DNA of 64,000 bases from Acuticoccus sp039034015 (GCA_039034015.1 JBCCBM010000002.1:372001-436000); one strand, 5' to 3'; positions 43,180-52,210 are shown, counted from the first letter of the stretch. Numbers and translations: made by a program. Notes: generated by a model from the letters alone, not told the origin.

Positions 43180-44777
43180 CGCAGGTGACCCAGGAGCGCG
43201 GCGGTGGAGGCGTCCACCTCGGCGTGCGCCTCGCCCTTCACGGCGGGCAGAAGGTTGCCGGCAAGCTCTTTGCCGAGTTCCACGCCCCATTGGTCAAACG
43301 AGTTGATCGACCAGATCACGCCCTGGACGAACACTTTAAGCTCGTAAAACGCCAAAAGCTTGCCGAGGGTGAACGGGTCGAGCGCACCATAGGCCAACGT
43401 GGTGGACGGGCGGTTCCCTGAAAAGACGCGGTGGGGCGCCAGGCGGTCGGCCTCGGCAGCGTCAACGCCCTTGTCGATCAGCTGGGCGCGCGCCTCTTCC
43501 AGCGTGCGCCCGCGCATCAGGGCTTGGGATTGGGCGAGGCAGTTGGCCACAAGCTTGGCGTGATGGTCCGACAAGGTCTCTTGCGGCGTCTTCGCGATCA
43601 AGAAGTCGCACGGGATCACCGTCGTCCCCTGGTGGAGCAATTGGTAAAACGCGTGCTGCCCGTTGGTGCCCGGCTCGCCGAACACGATGGGGCCCGTTTG
43701 CCCGGTCACCGGTGCGCCCGCCTCGGTGACGCCCTTGCCGTTGGATTCCATGTCCACCTGTTGGAGGTGGGCGGCAAACTCCACCAGCCGCTGATCGTAG
43801 GGGAGGATCGCAAGGGCGGGGAGGCCGTGGAAGGTGCGGTACCAATCGCCAAGGACGCCCATGACGACGGGGATGTTCTCAGCAAGCGGCTGGGTGCGAA
43901 AGTGATCGTCCGCCGCAGCGCCGCCGGCGAGGAAGGCGCGGAAGTTGTCGGCCCCAATGGCGATTGCGAGGGAGAGGCCGATGGCCGACCACACCGAGTA
44001 GCGCCCGCCCACCCAATCCCAGAAGCCGAACGCGCGGTCTCGCGGGATGCCGAACGCTGCAATCTTATCGACCGCCGTGGAGATCGCGGCGAAGTGGTGG
44101 GGGACGGCGGCTTCGCCCAGCGCGTCGGCGATGAAGGCGCGGGCGGAGGCCGCGTTCGTCATCGTCTCCTGGGTGGTGAAGGTTTTGGACGCAATCAGGA
44201 AGAGCGTGCGCGCTGGGTCCAGCGTTGCGGTGACATCGGCAAAATCCGCCCCGTCCACATTGGCGACGAAGTGGACGTTGGGCCCTCCGCCGCGGAAGGG
44301 CGAGAGAGCGCGAACGGCCATGCGCGGCCCAAGGTCGGACCCGCCAATCCCAATGTTGACGACATCGGTAAACCGCCCGCCATCCGCGGCGGCCACCGAC
44401 CCATCGCGCACCCCATCGGCATAGGAAAGAAACCGATCGAGCACGGCTTTGACATCGCCCGACACATCCGCGCCATCGATGATGAACGGGCCCGCGCCGC
44501 GCAGCGCTGCATGGAGCACCGCGCGCCCCTCGGTGACGTTGATGGCGCTGCCCGCGTACATCGCGTCACGTTTTTGCGAAAGGCCGGCGGCCTCAGCGCG
44601 CTCCAGCAAAAGCGCCATGGTCTCATCGGTGATGAGGTGTTTTGAATAGTCGAACAGAAGGTCGCCGTCGGTGATGGAAAACCGGATGGCGCGGCCGGGA
44701 TCGTCGGCAAACGCTTGGCGCAGGTGAAAGCCGTTGAGCGTCGCCTTGTGGGCGGTCAGGCGATCGGTGGGGGACAT
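43176..44777 (-). CDS. pgi: glucose-6-phosphate isomerase
   Basis: A 533-residue enzyme converting glucose-6-P and fructose-6-P. Signatures are VVNIGIGGSDLGPRMA, FLIASKTFTTQETMTNA, FGFWDWVGGRYSVWSAIGLS, MESNGKGV, GEPGTNGQHAFYQLLHQG (catalytic Glu and His) and the PGI signature 2 near SINSFDQWGVELGKELA (Lys). The start at 44777 is chosen for family length, with GTGAGGTG upstream. It follows the agt gene by 7 bp. Confidence 0.97.
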   Translation of the reverse strand: MSPTDRLTAHKATLNGFHLRQAFADDPGRAIRFSITDGDLLFDYSKHLITDETMALLLERAEAAGLSQKRDAMYAGSAINVTEGRAVLHAALRGAGPFIIDGADVSGDVKAVLDRFLSYADGVRDGSVAAADGGRFTDVVNIGIGGSDLGPRMAVRALSPFRGGGPNVHFVANVDGADFADVTATLDPARTLFLIASKTFTTQETMTNAASARAFIADALGEAAVPHHFAAISTAVDKIAAFGIPRDRAFGFWDWVGGRYSVWSAIGLSLAIAIGADNFRAFLAGGAAADDHFRTQPLAENIPVVMGVLGDWYRTFHGLPALAILPYDQRLVEFAAHLQQVDMESNGKGVTEAGAPVTGQTGPIVFGEPGTNGQHAFYQLLHQGTTVIPCDFLIAKTPQETLSDHHAKLVANCLAQSQALMRGRTLEEARAQLIDKGVDAAEADRLAPHRVFSGNRPSTTLAYGALDPFTLGKLLAFYELKVFVQGVIWSINSFDQWGVELGKELAGNLLPAVKGEAHAEVDASTAALLGHLR

Positions 44778-44784
44778 CAACACC

Positions 44785-45813
44785 TCACGTGGCGGGCTGG
44801 AGAGCAAAGCGGTTGGCCCGCTCCACATTGTGCCAAAATTCTTTCACGCTCTCCTCCCACGAGAATTTGAGCGCGTGCGCGCGGCACGCCTCCCGCGGAA
44901 TGTCGAGCGCCTTGAGGGCGGCCTGCCGCAAATCGTCCGAAAGGACGCCCGGCCCATCATGCCCAATGACGTCGAGTGGGCCCATAATCGGGAAGGCCGC
45001 CACAGGCACCCCGCAGGCGAGCGCCTCCATTTGCACAAGGCCCCATGTGTCGGTGAGGCTGGGGAAGACGAACACGTCGGCGGCGGTGTAGTGCGCCGTC
45101 AATTCCCGGCCGGACTTTGCGCCGGTGAACACCACATCGGGGAACCGGGCGCTAAGGGATTTTAGCGCCGGCCCATCGCCCACCACAACCTTGGTGCCCG
45201 GCAAATCGAGCGCGAGGAAGGCTTCAATATTCTTCTCCACCGACACGCGGCCGACATTGAGGAAGATTGGCCGCGGCAGGTCGGTGAGCGCGGGCGGCTC
45301 GTCGGGGTTGAACGCCTCGGTGTCCACCCCGCGCATCCAGCGCACAAGGTTGCGAAAGCCGCGGCCGCGCAGCTCCGTCTCCAGCGTCTCGTTGGAGACC
45401 ATGCAGGCCGCGCCGGAGTTGTGAAAACTGCGGATCGCCGCATAACTCCACGAGAGCGGCACAGGAAGTCGTGCGCGCAAATATTCGGGGAAGCGGGTGT
45501 GATAGCTCGTCGTGAAATTGCGTCTGTGGTGGGCGCACCAGCCCCGCGCCATCAAGCCGAGGGGCCCTTCGGTCGCAATGTGCACATAGGTCGGGGCGGC
45601 CGCTTCCAGCGCGGCGTGCACCTTTGAGGGGCGCGTTATGGCAAGGCGGATCTCATTGTAGGTGGGCATAGCGATGGTGCGATACCGCTCCGGCGAGATC
45701 ATCACGACCTCAACGCCAATGCGTTCCAGCTCTTTGCGGGTGGTGTCGAGGGTGCGCACGACCCCGTTCACCTGCGGGTGCCAGGCATCGGTCACAAGGG
45801 CAAGTTTCGACAT
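44785..45813 (-). CDS. agt: GT4 glycosyltransferase, probable glycolipid synthase Agt
   Basis: A 342-residue GT-B glycosyltransferase. The N-terminus ALVTDAWHPQVNGVVRTL and SYHTRFPEYLRARL, and the C-terminal FLNVGRVSVEKNIEAFL, FTGAKSGRELTAHYTAADVFVFPS and TWGLVQMEALACGVPV, place it in GT4 with MgtA-like and Agt-like enzymes. It lies 3 bp after a PlcP-like gene. In rhizobia and marine alphaproteobacteria Agt glycosylates the diacylglycerol released by PlcP when phosphate is scarce. The assignment rests on this pairing. Confidence 0.8.
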   Translation of the reverse strand: MSKLALVTDAWHPQVNGVVRTLDTTRKELERIGVEVVMISPERYRTIAMPTYNEIRLAITRPSKVHAALEAAAPTYVHIATEGPLGLMARGWCAHHRRNFTTSYHTRFPEYLRARLPVPLSWSYAAIRSFHNSGAACMVSNETLETELRGRGFRNLVRWMRGVDTEAFNPDEPPALTDLPRPIFLNVGRVSVEKNIEAFLALDLPGTKVVVGDGPALKSLSARFPDVVFTGAKSGRELTAHYTAADVFVFPSLTDTWGLVQMEALACGVPVAAFPIMGPLDVIGHDGPGVLSDDLRQAALKALDIPREACRAHALKFSWEESVKEFWHNVERANRFALQPAT

Positions 45814-45816
45814 CGG

Positions 45817-46632
45817 TTAAGCGGCGCGCGCCGTGCTGGGGGAAAGGTCGGTCACGGACGCTTCGTCCCGCACCTTGGTCCACTTGATGAGCACGAATTC
45901 GCCCGCCTCGGTCTCCGCGACGGCCGAGCAGCTTTCCACCCAATCCCCGGTGTTCACATAAAGTGTGCCATGCTCATCATGGATGATGGGGTGGTGGATG
46001 TGCCCGCAAACGACACCGTCCGCGCCCCGGCGCTTGGCCTCCAGGGCGAGCGCCTGCTCAAACTGGCCGATGAAGGAGACCGCGTTCTTCACCTTTGACT
46101 TCGCCCAGGCGGACAGCGACCAATATGTGTAGCCAAGTTTGCGGCGGAACAGGTTGATCCAGGTGTTGGCGGCAAGGGTGGTCACGTACGCCCAATCGCC
46201 CAAGAAGGCGAGCCATTTGGCGTGGCGCACCACAACGTCAAACTGGTCACCGTGGATGACGAGGAGGCGCTTGCCGTCCGCCGCCTCGTGGACAACACTG
46301 TCCACCACCTCAACCCCGCCAAAGTGTGTGCCGAGATATTCTCGCAAAAACTCGTCATGGTTGCCGGGGAGGTAGGTGATTTTGGCACCCTTGCGGCCTT
46401 TGCGGAGGATCTTTTGTACCACATCATTGTGGGACTGGGGCCAATACCACGTTTTCTTGAGGCGCCAGCCGTCGATAATGTCGCCGACCAAGTAGATCGT
46501 GTCGGCGTCGTGGTATCGCAGAAAGTCCAGCAACAGCTCGGCCTGGCATCCGCGGGTCCCGAGGTGAATGTCGGAGAGGAAGAGCGTGCGATACCGGCGC
46601 ACGGCGGCTTCGTCCGTCACGGTCACAGACAT
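45817..46632 (-). CDS. plcP: PlcP-like metallophosphoesterase (phospholipase C)
   Basis: A 271-residue calcineurin-type phosphoesterase. The metal motifs are LSDIHLGTRG (Asp, His), LVGDIIDGW (Asp), LPGNHDEFLR (Asn, His), LVIHGDQFD (His) and CGHIHHP (His). It resembles LpxH but has the length and the WRLKKTWYWPQSHNDVV stretch of the PlcP group (S. meliloti SMc00171 type), which cleaves phospholipids to diacylglycerol for lipid remodelling. The adjacent GT4 gene supports this. I saw no clear Pho box in the 97 bp upstream. Confidence 0.8.
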   Translation of the reverse strand: MSVTVTDEAAVRRYRTLFLSDIHLGTRGCQAELLLDFLRYHDADTIYLVGDIIDGWRLKKTWYWPQSHNDVVQKILRKGRKGAKITYLPGNHDEFLREYLGTHFGGVEVVDSVVHEAADGKRLLVIHGDQFDVVVRHAKWLAFLGDWAYVTTLAANTWINLFRRKLGYTYWSLSAWAKSKVKNAVSFIGQFEQALALEAKRRGADGVVCGHIHHPIIHDEHGTLYVNTGDWVESCSAVAETEAGEFVLIKWTKVRDEASVTDLSPSTARAA

Positions 46633-46729
46633 CGGGGCCTGTCCTTCTGATCCACCACGTTCCCAAGGGCGCTAACATAGAGTATGGCCCGCTGCCAGAG
46701 TGGGAAGGGCTTTGCCCAAAGGGATCGTG

Positions 46730-48649
46730 ATGCTGACAAGCGTTTTGGTGGCCAACCGCGGGGAAATCGCGGTGCGCATCATGCGAACCGCCAAGCGCCT
46801 TGGCCTGCGCACCATCGCGGTCACCTCCGAGGCCGACCGCGGCGCCCTCCACACGCGCGTGGCCGACGAGGCGGTTTTGATCGGCCCCGCCGACGCGCGC
46901 CGCTCCTACCTCGACGCCGACCGGATCATCCACGCCGCGCGCGAGGCGGGCGCGGAGGCGATCCACCCCGGCTACGGCTTCCTCTCCGAAAACGCAGCCT
47001 TTGCGCAGGCGTGCGCGGACGCCGGCCTCATCTTCGTGGGCCCGCCGCCGGCCGCCATCCGCGCCATGGGGTCGAAGGCGGAGGCAAAGGCGATCATGCA
47101 TCGCGCGGGCGTCCCCGTCGTCCCCGGCTACCATGGCGAGATGCAAGAGCCGGAGTTTTTAAAGCGCAAGGCCTACGAAATCGGCTACCCGGTGCTCGTC
47201 AAAGCCGTGTCAGGCGGTGGCGGCAAAGGCATGCGCCGGGTCGACAAAGCGCTCGACTTTGAAGACGCGCTCCAAAGCGCCCAGCGGGAGGCCAGCCGCG
47301 CCTTTGGCGACGCGCGGGTGCTGGTGGAAAAGTTCGTCCCAAAGCCGCGCCACATCGAAATCCAGGTGTTTGCCGATCAGCACGGGCGCACCGTCTCCCT
47401 CCACGAGCGGGACTGTTCGATCCAGCGCCGCCACCAAAAAATCCTTGAAGAGGCGCCGGCGCCCGGCCTCACCGAGGATGTGCGCGCCGCGATGGGCAAT
47501 GCCGCGGTGAAGGCGGCCGAGGCCGTCGGCTACACGGGCGCCGGCACCGTGGAGTTCATCGCCGAAGGGGGCGCGCTCCAAAATTTCTTCTTCATGGAGA
47601 TGAACACGCGCCTTCAGGTGGAGCACCCCGTCACCGAGATGATCACTGGGTTCGACCTTGTGGAGTGGCAGCTGCGCGTTGCCTCAGGCGAGCCGCTGCC
47701 CGAAGGCGTCGTCCGCCCGCCCAAGGGCCACGCCGTCGAGGCGCGGCTTTACGCCGAAGACCCTGACAATGGCTTTTTGCCCAGCGCCGGCACCCTCGAG
47801 GCGCTGGAATTTCCGGACGGCGTGCGGGTCGACACTGGCGTTGAGGCAGGCGACGCGGTCTCCCCCAACTATGACCCGATGGTGGCAAAGCTCATTGTCC
47901 ACGCCGGCGATCGCACGGCGGCCTTTTCCGCCATGGCCCGCGCGCTGGAGGACACGGTCGCGATTGGCGTGCGCACCAACCTTGCGTTTTTGCGCGCTGT
48001 TGTCGGCCATGACGATGTGCTTGCCGGCCGTCACGACACAAGCTTTGTGGACGGCGCGCTGGAAACCCTGACCGGCGGCGCGGTGAGCCCCCGCGCGGTG
48101 GCGGACGCTGCTGCAACGCTGGTCGCTGAGACCTTTGTGGCCGGCGCGCCATCCGCCGCCGATCCTTGGGCCGCCACCGATGGCTTTCGCCTCACCGGCA
48201 ACGCAGATGTTCCTGTGACGCTCGGCGTGGATGGCGCGCCGCACACGGTGATGGTGCGGCCGGGCGCGGCGGGCTTTTCGGTCACCGTCGATGGTGAGGC
48301 GGGGGAGGCGGGGCGCAGCCGCGTCATCCGCGCGGGCGGGGATGCGTTTGCGCTGGAGGGCGGCCGTGCGGTGCGCGTTGCGCTGGTGGATCAGCTGTCC
48401 CGCCGGTTGGAGGAGGCGGGGGCAGGTTCGCTCGCCGCGCCCATGCACGGGCGGATTGTGTCGGTGTTGGTCGCCCCTGGTGACACGGTGGACGCCGGCG
48501 CACGGCTTTACACCATCGAGGCCATGAAGATGGAGCACACCGTGACGGCGCCGACCGAGGGCACCATTGCGGCCGTCCACGCCGCCCCCGGTGATCAGGT
48601 GGCGGAAGGGGCCGACGTTGTGACCCTTACCCCTTCCGATCAGGCGTGA
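46730..48649 (+). CDS. biotin-containing acyl-CoA carboxylase subunit (MccA-like)
   Basis: A 639-residue protein with a biotin carboxylase domain (residues 1-450: VLVANRGEIAVRIMRTA, HPGYGFLSENAAF, the ATP-grasp loop VSGGGGKGMRRV, ERDCSIQRRHQKILEEAPAP, MNTRLQVEHPVTE). A middle BT-like region and a C-terminal biotinyl domain with EAMKMEH follow. The VPVVPGYHGE segment resembles 3-methylcrotonyl-CoA carboxylase alpha. ATG at 46730 (AAAGGGA upstream) is used. Its carboxyltransferase partner is not next to it. The 3' end overlaps the convergent CoA-binding gene by 23 bp. Confidence 0.9.
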   Translation: MLTSVLVANRGEIAVRIMRTAKRLGLRTIAVTSEADRGALHTRVADEAVLIGPADARRSYLDADRIIHAAREAGAEAIHPGYGFLSENAAFAQACADAGLIFVGPPPAAIRAMGSKAEAKAIMHRAGVPVVPGYHGEMQEPEFLKRKAYEIGYPVLVKAVSGGGGKGMRRVDKALDFEDALQSAQREASRAFGDARVLVEKFVPKPRHIEIQVFADQHGRTVSLHERDCSIQRRHQKILEEAPAPGLTEDVRAAMGNAAVKAAEAVGYTGAGTVEFIAEGGALQNFFFMEMNTRLQVEHPVTEMITGFDLVEWQLRVASGEPLPEGVVRPPKGHAVEARLYAEDPDNGFLPSAGTLEALEFPDGVRVDTGVEAGDAVSPNYDPMVAKLIVHAGDRTAAFSAMARALEDTVAIGVRTNLAFLRAVVGHDDVLAGRHDTSFVDGALETLTGGAVSPRAVADAAATLVAETFVAGAPSAADPWAATDGFRLTGNADVPVTLGVDGAPHTVMVRPGAAGFSVTVDGEAGEAGRSRVIRAGGDAFALEGGRAVRVALVDQLSRRLEEAGAGSLAAPMHGRIVSVLVAPGDTVDAGARLYTIEAMKMEHTVTAPTEGTIAAVHAAPGDQVAEGADVVTLTPSDQA

Positions 48650-49157
48650 TGGCAAGGCGCTGAAAGCCCGCCATTCGCGCTGGCCGCCGCGCCGAAATCC
48701 GCCGCGAGTTGACCCCCGCCCACGCAATCTCGCCCGACAGCCGCCCATACTCAATTTTCGGGCAGCGGTTCTGGATGACGGTGATGCCCTTTGCCTCCGC
48801 CGGCGCCACTGCCTCATCATTGCGAATGCCAAGCTGCAGCCACAACACCTTTGGCGGCGGGGCGAGGGCAAGCACCTCCTCCACCACGCCGGGCACCGCA
48901 TCGGCCGCGCGAAACACATCCACCAAATCGATGGGCTCTGGCACATCCGCGATGGAGGCGTAGCAGGGGCGGCCCGCAATCTCGCCCCCCGCGCGCCCAG
49001 GATTAATGGGGTAGACGACAAATCCCTTTGCAATCAAGTATTTGAGCACAAAGTAGGACGGGCGCACATTGTTGGCCGACGCGCCGATCATCGCAACCGT
49101 GCGCGTCTCGCGAAGGACGCGGCCGATGAGGTCGTCGTCGTAAGCGTCGTGGGTCAT
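48627..49157 (-). CDS. CoA-binding domain protein (YccU-like)
   Basis: A 176-residue CoA-binding Rossmann protein. The N-terminal pattern TVAMIGASANNVRPSYFVLKYL and VYPINPGRAGGEIAGRPCYASIADVP, then VDVFRAADAVPGVVEE and WLQLGIRNDEAVAPAEAKGI, match the succinyl-CoA-synthetase-like CoA-binding family. The NRCPKIEYGRL ending is typical of the YccU group. The physiological role is unknown. It overlaps the upstream fusion gene by 4 bp. Confidence 0.9.
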   Translation of the reverse strand: MTHDAYDDDLIGRVLRETRTVAMIGASANNVRPSYFVLKYLIAKGFVVYPINPGRAGGEIAGRPCYASIADVPEPIDLVDVFRAADAVPGVVEEVLALAPPPKVLWLQLGIRNDEAVAPAEAKGITVIQNRCPKIEYGRLSGEIAWAGVNSRRISARRPARMAGFQRLAITPDRKG

Positions 49158-50560
49158 TTGGTGAAGATCGCCCGCACGACGGCCGCGCGGCCCTGGTGAA
49201 ACCGCCCCTCGTCGAGCTCCACCTCGGTGGTCTCAAGGTGGGTCGGGGTGAGGCCGGCAAATTCTTCCGCCAGCCCCTCCGGCCCCACCAGAAGCGCCGG
49301 GTCGGACGGGCCGCCAGAGTTGTGCACCTTCTTCAACTCCAGCTGTTTTGGGGCAAACGCTTCCACCACCAGCATGCCGCCGGAGGCAAGCACCTCGGCC
49401 AGGCGGGCGTGGATCGGCCGGCGAAGGTCCGGCGGCAAATGGCAATAGATGAGCGTGATCAGATCGTAGGGGCCGGAAAGCGGCACATCGGCAAGGCTCC
49501 CCGCGGTGGCGGTGAGTGAAAGCCCCGCCGCCTCCGCACTGGCCCGGGCCTGGGCAACGGCCACCGGCGAAAGATCAACCATCTCCGTCTCATAGCCGAG
49601 CCCGGCCAGAAAGAGGGCGTTGCGCCCCTGGCCGTCGGCAGCGGCAAGTGCGCGGCCTTTGGGAAGGGTCGGCGCGACGGCGGCGAGGAAGGCGTTGGGC
49701 GCGGTCCCGAATGCGGCCTCGTCACCGGCGTATCGCGCGTCCCAAAAGGCGGCCTTGTCGGCCCGTAGGTCACGCCAGTTCGCGGGCCGCTTGTCGCGGA
49801 ACGCGGCAAGGCCCTCGCGCCCGTCGGGCAACAAAAGGTTCTCGACCATCGCATCGGCCGCCTTTTCATAGGCGGGCGCAAGGTCGAGCGACGCCGTCTC
49901 CCGCACTGAGCGCTTGCCGATGGCCAAAACCGCGCCCGAGTGGCTCGCAATGCGGTTGGCGAGCCTGTCGACCTCGCCCCGCAGTGCGGCAGGGGGGACG
50001 GCCTCGTTGATGAGGCCGATGGTGGCGGCATGGGCCGCGTCCACAAGGTCGCCGGTCATCAGCATGTGCGCGGCGTGTTTTGGCGCGACGGTTCGGGTCA
50101 GCGGCACCGCGGGGGTGGAGCAATAAAGCCCGAAGGCGACGCCCGTTGTGCCGAAGGTCGCGGTGTCGGCGGCAATGGCAAGGTCGCACGCGGCGACGAG
50201 CTGGCAGCCTGCGGCAACAGCCGGCGCGTGCACCTCCGCGATCACCGGCTGGGGGAGGGTCGCGATCTTCGTCATCATCGCGCCGCAGGCGGCAAAGAGC
50301 GCGGCGAAATAGGCCTTTCCGCCGTCCTCGTCGGCGTGGTGGGCGGCCATCGCCTTCATGTCGTGCCCGGCGCAGAACGCGGGGCCGTCCGAGGCAATCA
50401 CAATCACGCGCGCACCGGGCGCATCGAGCGCGTTTTCCAGCGCCTCGATCATCTCGAACGTCAAAAGGTTGCGCCCGGCCGGCCGGTTGAGCACGATGCG
50501 GCGCACGTTGTCGCGGTTTTCCACGAGAACGTGCGGGGTTTTTGAGGGGATCGCATCCAT
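49154..50560 (-). CDS. enoyl-CoA hydratase / SAM-methyltransferase fusion
   Basis: A single 468-codon frame with two complete domains. Residues 1-263 are a crotonase: VRRIVLNRPAGRNLLTFEMI, AFCAGHDMKAM (oxyanion loop), AAGCQLVAACDLAIA and a PANWRD end usual for the family. Residues 264-468 are a class I methyltransferase: KAAFWDARYAGDEAAFGTAPN (normally the N-terminus of the free enzyme), ALAAADGQGRNALFLAGLGYE, VDLSPVAVAQAR and DLITLIYCHLP. No start codon is present at the junction, and a TGA sits one frame off there (49770-49772). ATG 50560 is preferred over GTG 50569. Confidence 0.85.
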   Translation of the reverse strand: MDAIPSKTPHVLVENRDNVRRIVLNRPAGRNLLTFEMIEALENALDAPGARVIVIASDGPAFCAGHDMKAMAAHHADEDGGKAYFAALFAACGAMMTKIATLPQPVIAEVHAPAVAAGCQLVAACDLAIAADTATFGTTGVAFGLYCSTPAVPLTRTVAPKHAAHMLMTGDLVDAAHAATIGLINEAVPPAALRGEVDRLANRIASHSGAVLAIGKRSVRETASLDLAPAYEKAADAMVENLLLPDGREGLAAFRDKRPANWRDLRADKAAFWDARYAGDEAAFGTAPNAFLAAVAPTLPKGRALAAADGQGRNALFLAGLGYETEMVDLSPVAVAQARASAEAAGLSLTATAGSLADVPLSGPYDLITLIYCHLPPDLRRPIHARLAEVLASGGMLVVEAFAPKQLELKKVHNSGGPSDPALLVGPEGLAEEFAGLTPTHLETTEVELDEGRFHQGRAAVVRAIFTK

Positions 50561-50596
50561 GGGCGCCACTGAAAGGCCCGCAGATTGGCCTTGTCA

Positions 50597-51013
50597 ATGA
50601 GGCCTGGCCTCGATGCGCACGCCGTCACCGCGCACCTTCGCGAAACCTTCCCGCAAATGTTTGAAGGCCAGGCGCTCTCCATCGAGGCCGCCAGCGACGG
50701 TGTGGCAACGCTCCGCCTTGCACCCGGAGTGCGCCACCTGCGGCCCGGCAACGTCGTCTCCGGCCCCACCTTCATGATGCTGGCCGACGCGGCGGCCTAC
50801 GTGGCGCTCCTGTCCCGCAGCGCCGATGCCGCGCCGGCGGTGACCTCCAACCTGTCGATTTCCTTCCTGTCGGCGGGGCGGGCGGATGCGCCGATCCTCC
50901 AGCGCGCGGCGGTGGTGAAGGCCGGCCGGCGCCTTGCGACAATCGTGGCGGAGGCGAGCAGCGAAGACGGCCGCCGCCTCACCCACGCAACGCTCACCTA
51001 CGTCATGGGGTAG
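50597..51013 (+). CDS. PaaI-type hotdog thioesterase
   Basis: A 138-residue hotdog-fold acyl-CoA thioesterase. VRHLRPGNVVSGPTFMMLADAAAYVA carries the Asp/Glu helix region of the PaaI family, followed by VTSNLSISFLSAGRADAP and LATIVAEASSEDGRRLTHATLTYV. It would hydrolyse acyl- or aryl-CoA. ATG at 50597 is preferred over a TTG at 50585. It is divergent, 36 bp away, from the crotonase fusion gene, linking both to CoA metabolism. Confidence 0.9.
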   Translation: MRPGLDAHAVTAHLRETFPQMFEGQALSIEAASDGVATLRLAPGVRHLRPGNVVSGPTFMMLADAAAYVALLSRSADAAPAVTSNLSISFLSAGRADAPILQRAAVVKAGRRLATIVAEASSEDGRRLTHATLTYVMG

Positions 51014-51053
51014 CGCGCTATCGCGCATGCGGACGCCTGTGTTAGCGTTCCCC

Positions 51054-51341
51054 ATGCTTCGTGTTGTCGCAGTCTTTTTGATGCTTTCGCTCGCCCCGGC
51101 CCCCGCCCACGCCGGCAAGGCGAGCCTGTTTGACGGGCTGTTCCCCCGGCTCTTCGGCAAGGACGGGGGCGATGTTGCAACCCGCCCCGGCCGCCACACC
51201 CGCACCCGCATCCGCACCCGGGCGCGCTTGTGCCGGGAGGGCGACCGCGCGTGCGAACGGGTGCGCGACTTCGGGGTCGACCTTGGCGTCGACCAGGGGA
51301 CGTCGCGTGTCAAGGACCGGTTTTCGGACGATGATCGCTGA
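51054..51341 (+). CDS. small secreted basic protein
   Basis: A 95-residue protein with a Sec signal peptide (MLRVVAVFLMLSLAPAPAHA-G). The mature part is strongly basic and Arg-rich in the middle (RPGRHTRTRIRTRARLCREGDRACERVRD) with two cysteines that could pair. I recognise no family. It starts 40 bp after the thioesterase gene and meets the convergent LysR gene end to end. Confidence 0.5.
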   Translation: MLRVVAVFLMLSLAPAPAHAGKASLFDGLFPRLFGKDGGDVATRPGRHTRTRIRTRARLCREGDRACERVRDFGVDLGVDQGTSRVKDRFSDDDR

Positions 51342-52208
51342 TCAGGCGGCCGCGCGGGCGGGCTGGCGGATCACGTCAAAGAGGGTTTTGGCCGCCTCGT
51401 TGACGCCCTGGCCAAGGGCAACGCGGATCGAGACAGTGCCAAGCTCGGGAAGGCCCGCCTCGCCGGTGAGGCGCACGAGCCCTGGCACAAAATAGCTGAG
51501 CGGCATCGGCGAGACCGCAATGTCGGCCGCCACCGCCGCCACCTGCCCAAGGGAAAAGCTGCAACTGAATGCGAGGCGATAGGGGATGCCCGCGCGCTCC
51601 AACGCGTCGCACGCCGTGTGGCGCCAGTGGCAATTGACGCCGGGCAATGCAAGCGGGAGCGGCCGGCGGGAAAACGCCTCGCCACCGGCAGCGCCCAGCC
51701 ACACCAAAGGTTCGACCCCCAAAAGGTCAGGCGGCGCGCGGGTGCCAAGGGACTCGCCCTCCACGTAAGCAAGGTCGAGCGTGCCCTCCTCAACGCCGTC
51801 GAGAAGTTTTGCGCTGGTCTCCATGGTGACCTCAAGCTCCACCGCGGGGCAGAGCTGCGAAAAGCGTGGCAGGGCGCCGGTCAAAAGCCGCAACTCATAG
51901 TCGTCCGGCACGCCAAGGCGCACCAGGCCGCCGGGCGCGGGACGCCCCACCCGCATCAACGCCTCCTCGTGCAGCGAGAGGATGCGGCGGGCGTATCCCA
52001 AAAACTCCTCCCCCGCCTCGGTGAGCCGCACCGAGCGCCCGTCCTTGGCAAAGAGCGCGGCGCCAATGCTCGCCTCAAGCTTGGCCATCTGCATCGAAAC
52101 CGCGGAGGGCGTGCGGAACACACGCTCGGCGGCTGCGCGAAAACTCCCCGCCTCGCACACAGCGACGAAGGTGGTGAGGTGGTCGGTCTCAACGGGAGGT
52201 GTTTGCAT
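51342..52208 (-). CDS. LysR-family transcriptional regulator
   Basis: A 288-residue regulator. The HTH is LTTFVAVCEAGSFRAAAERVFRTPSAVSMQMAKLE followed by LFAKDGRSVRLTEAGEEFLGYARRIL. The C-terminal effector domain follows (VRLGVPDDYELRLLTGALPRF). The start at 52208 is chosen over the longer frame because the extra N-terminus would be translated from the palindromic operator region (52211-52258). It is divergent from a DUF1127 gene, which is its likely target along with itself. Confidence 0.92.
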   Translation of the reverse strand: MQTPPVETDHLTTFVAVCEAGSFRAAAERVFRTPSAVSMQMAKLEASIGAALFAKDGRSVRLTEAGEEFLGYARRILSLHEEALMRVGRPAPGGLVRLGVPDDYELRLLTGALPRFSQLCPAVELEVTMETSAKLLDGVEEGTLDLAYVEGESLGTRAPPDLLGVEPLVWLGAAGGEAFSRRPLPLALPGVNCHWRHTACDALERAGIPYRLAFSCSFSLGQVAAVAADIAVSPMPLSYFVPGLVRLTGEAGLPELGTVSIRVALGQGVNEAAKTLFDVIRQPARAAA

Positions 52209-52210
52209 CC

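Noticed and set aside
45817..46632. Annotation as LpxH (UDP-2,3-diacylglucosamine hydrolase)
   Set aside because: The motifs are shared, but length and the agt neighbour fit PlcP better. LpxH cannot be excluded by sequence reading alone.
46633..46729. Pho box upstream of plcP
   Set aside because: I looked for CTGTCAT-type direct repeats and found none convincing.
47684..49033. 449-codon minus-strand frame opposite the biotin carboxylase
   Set aside because: Antisense of a well-conserved enzyme and without a domain.
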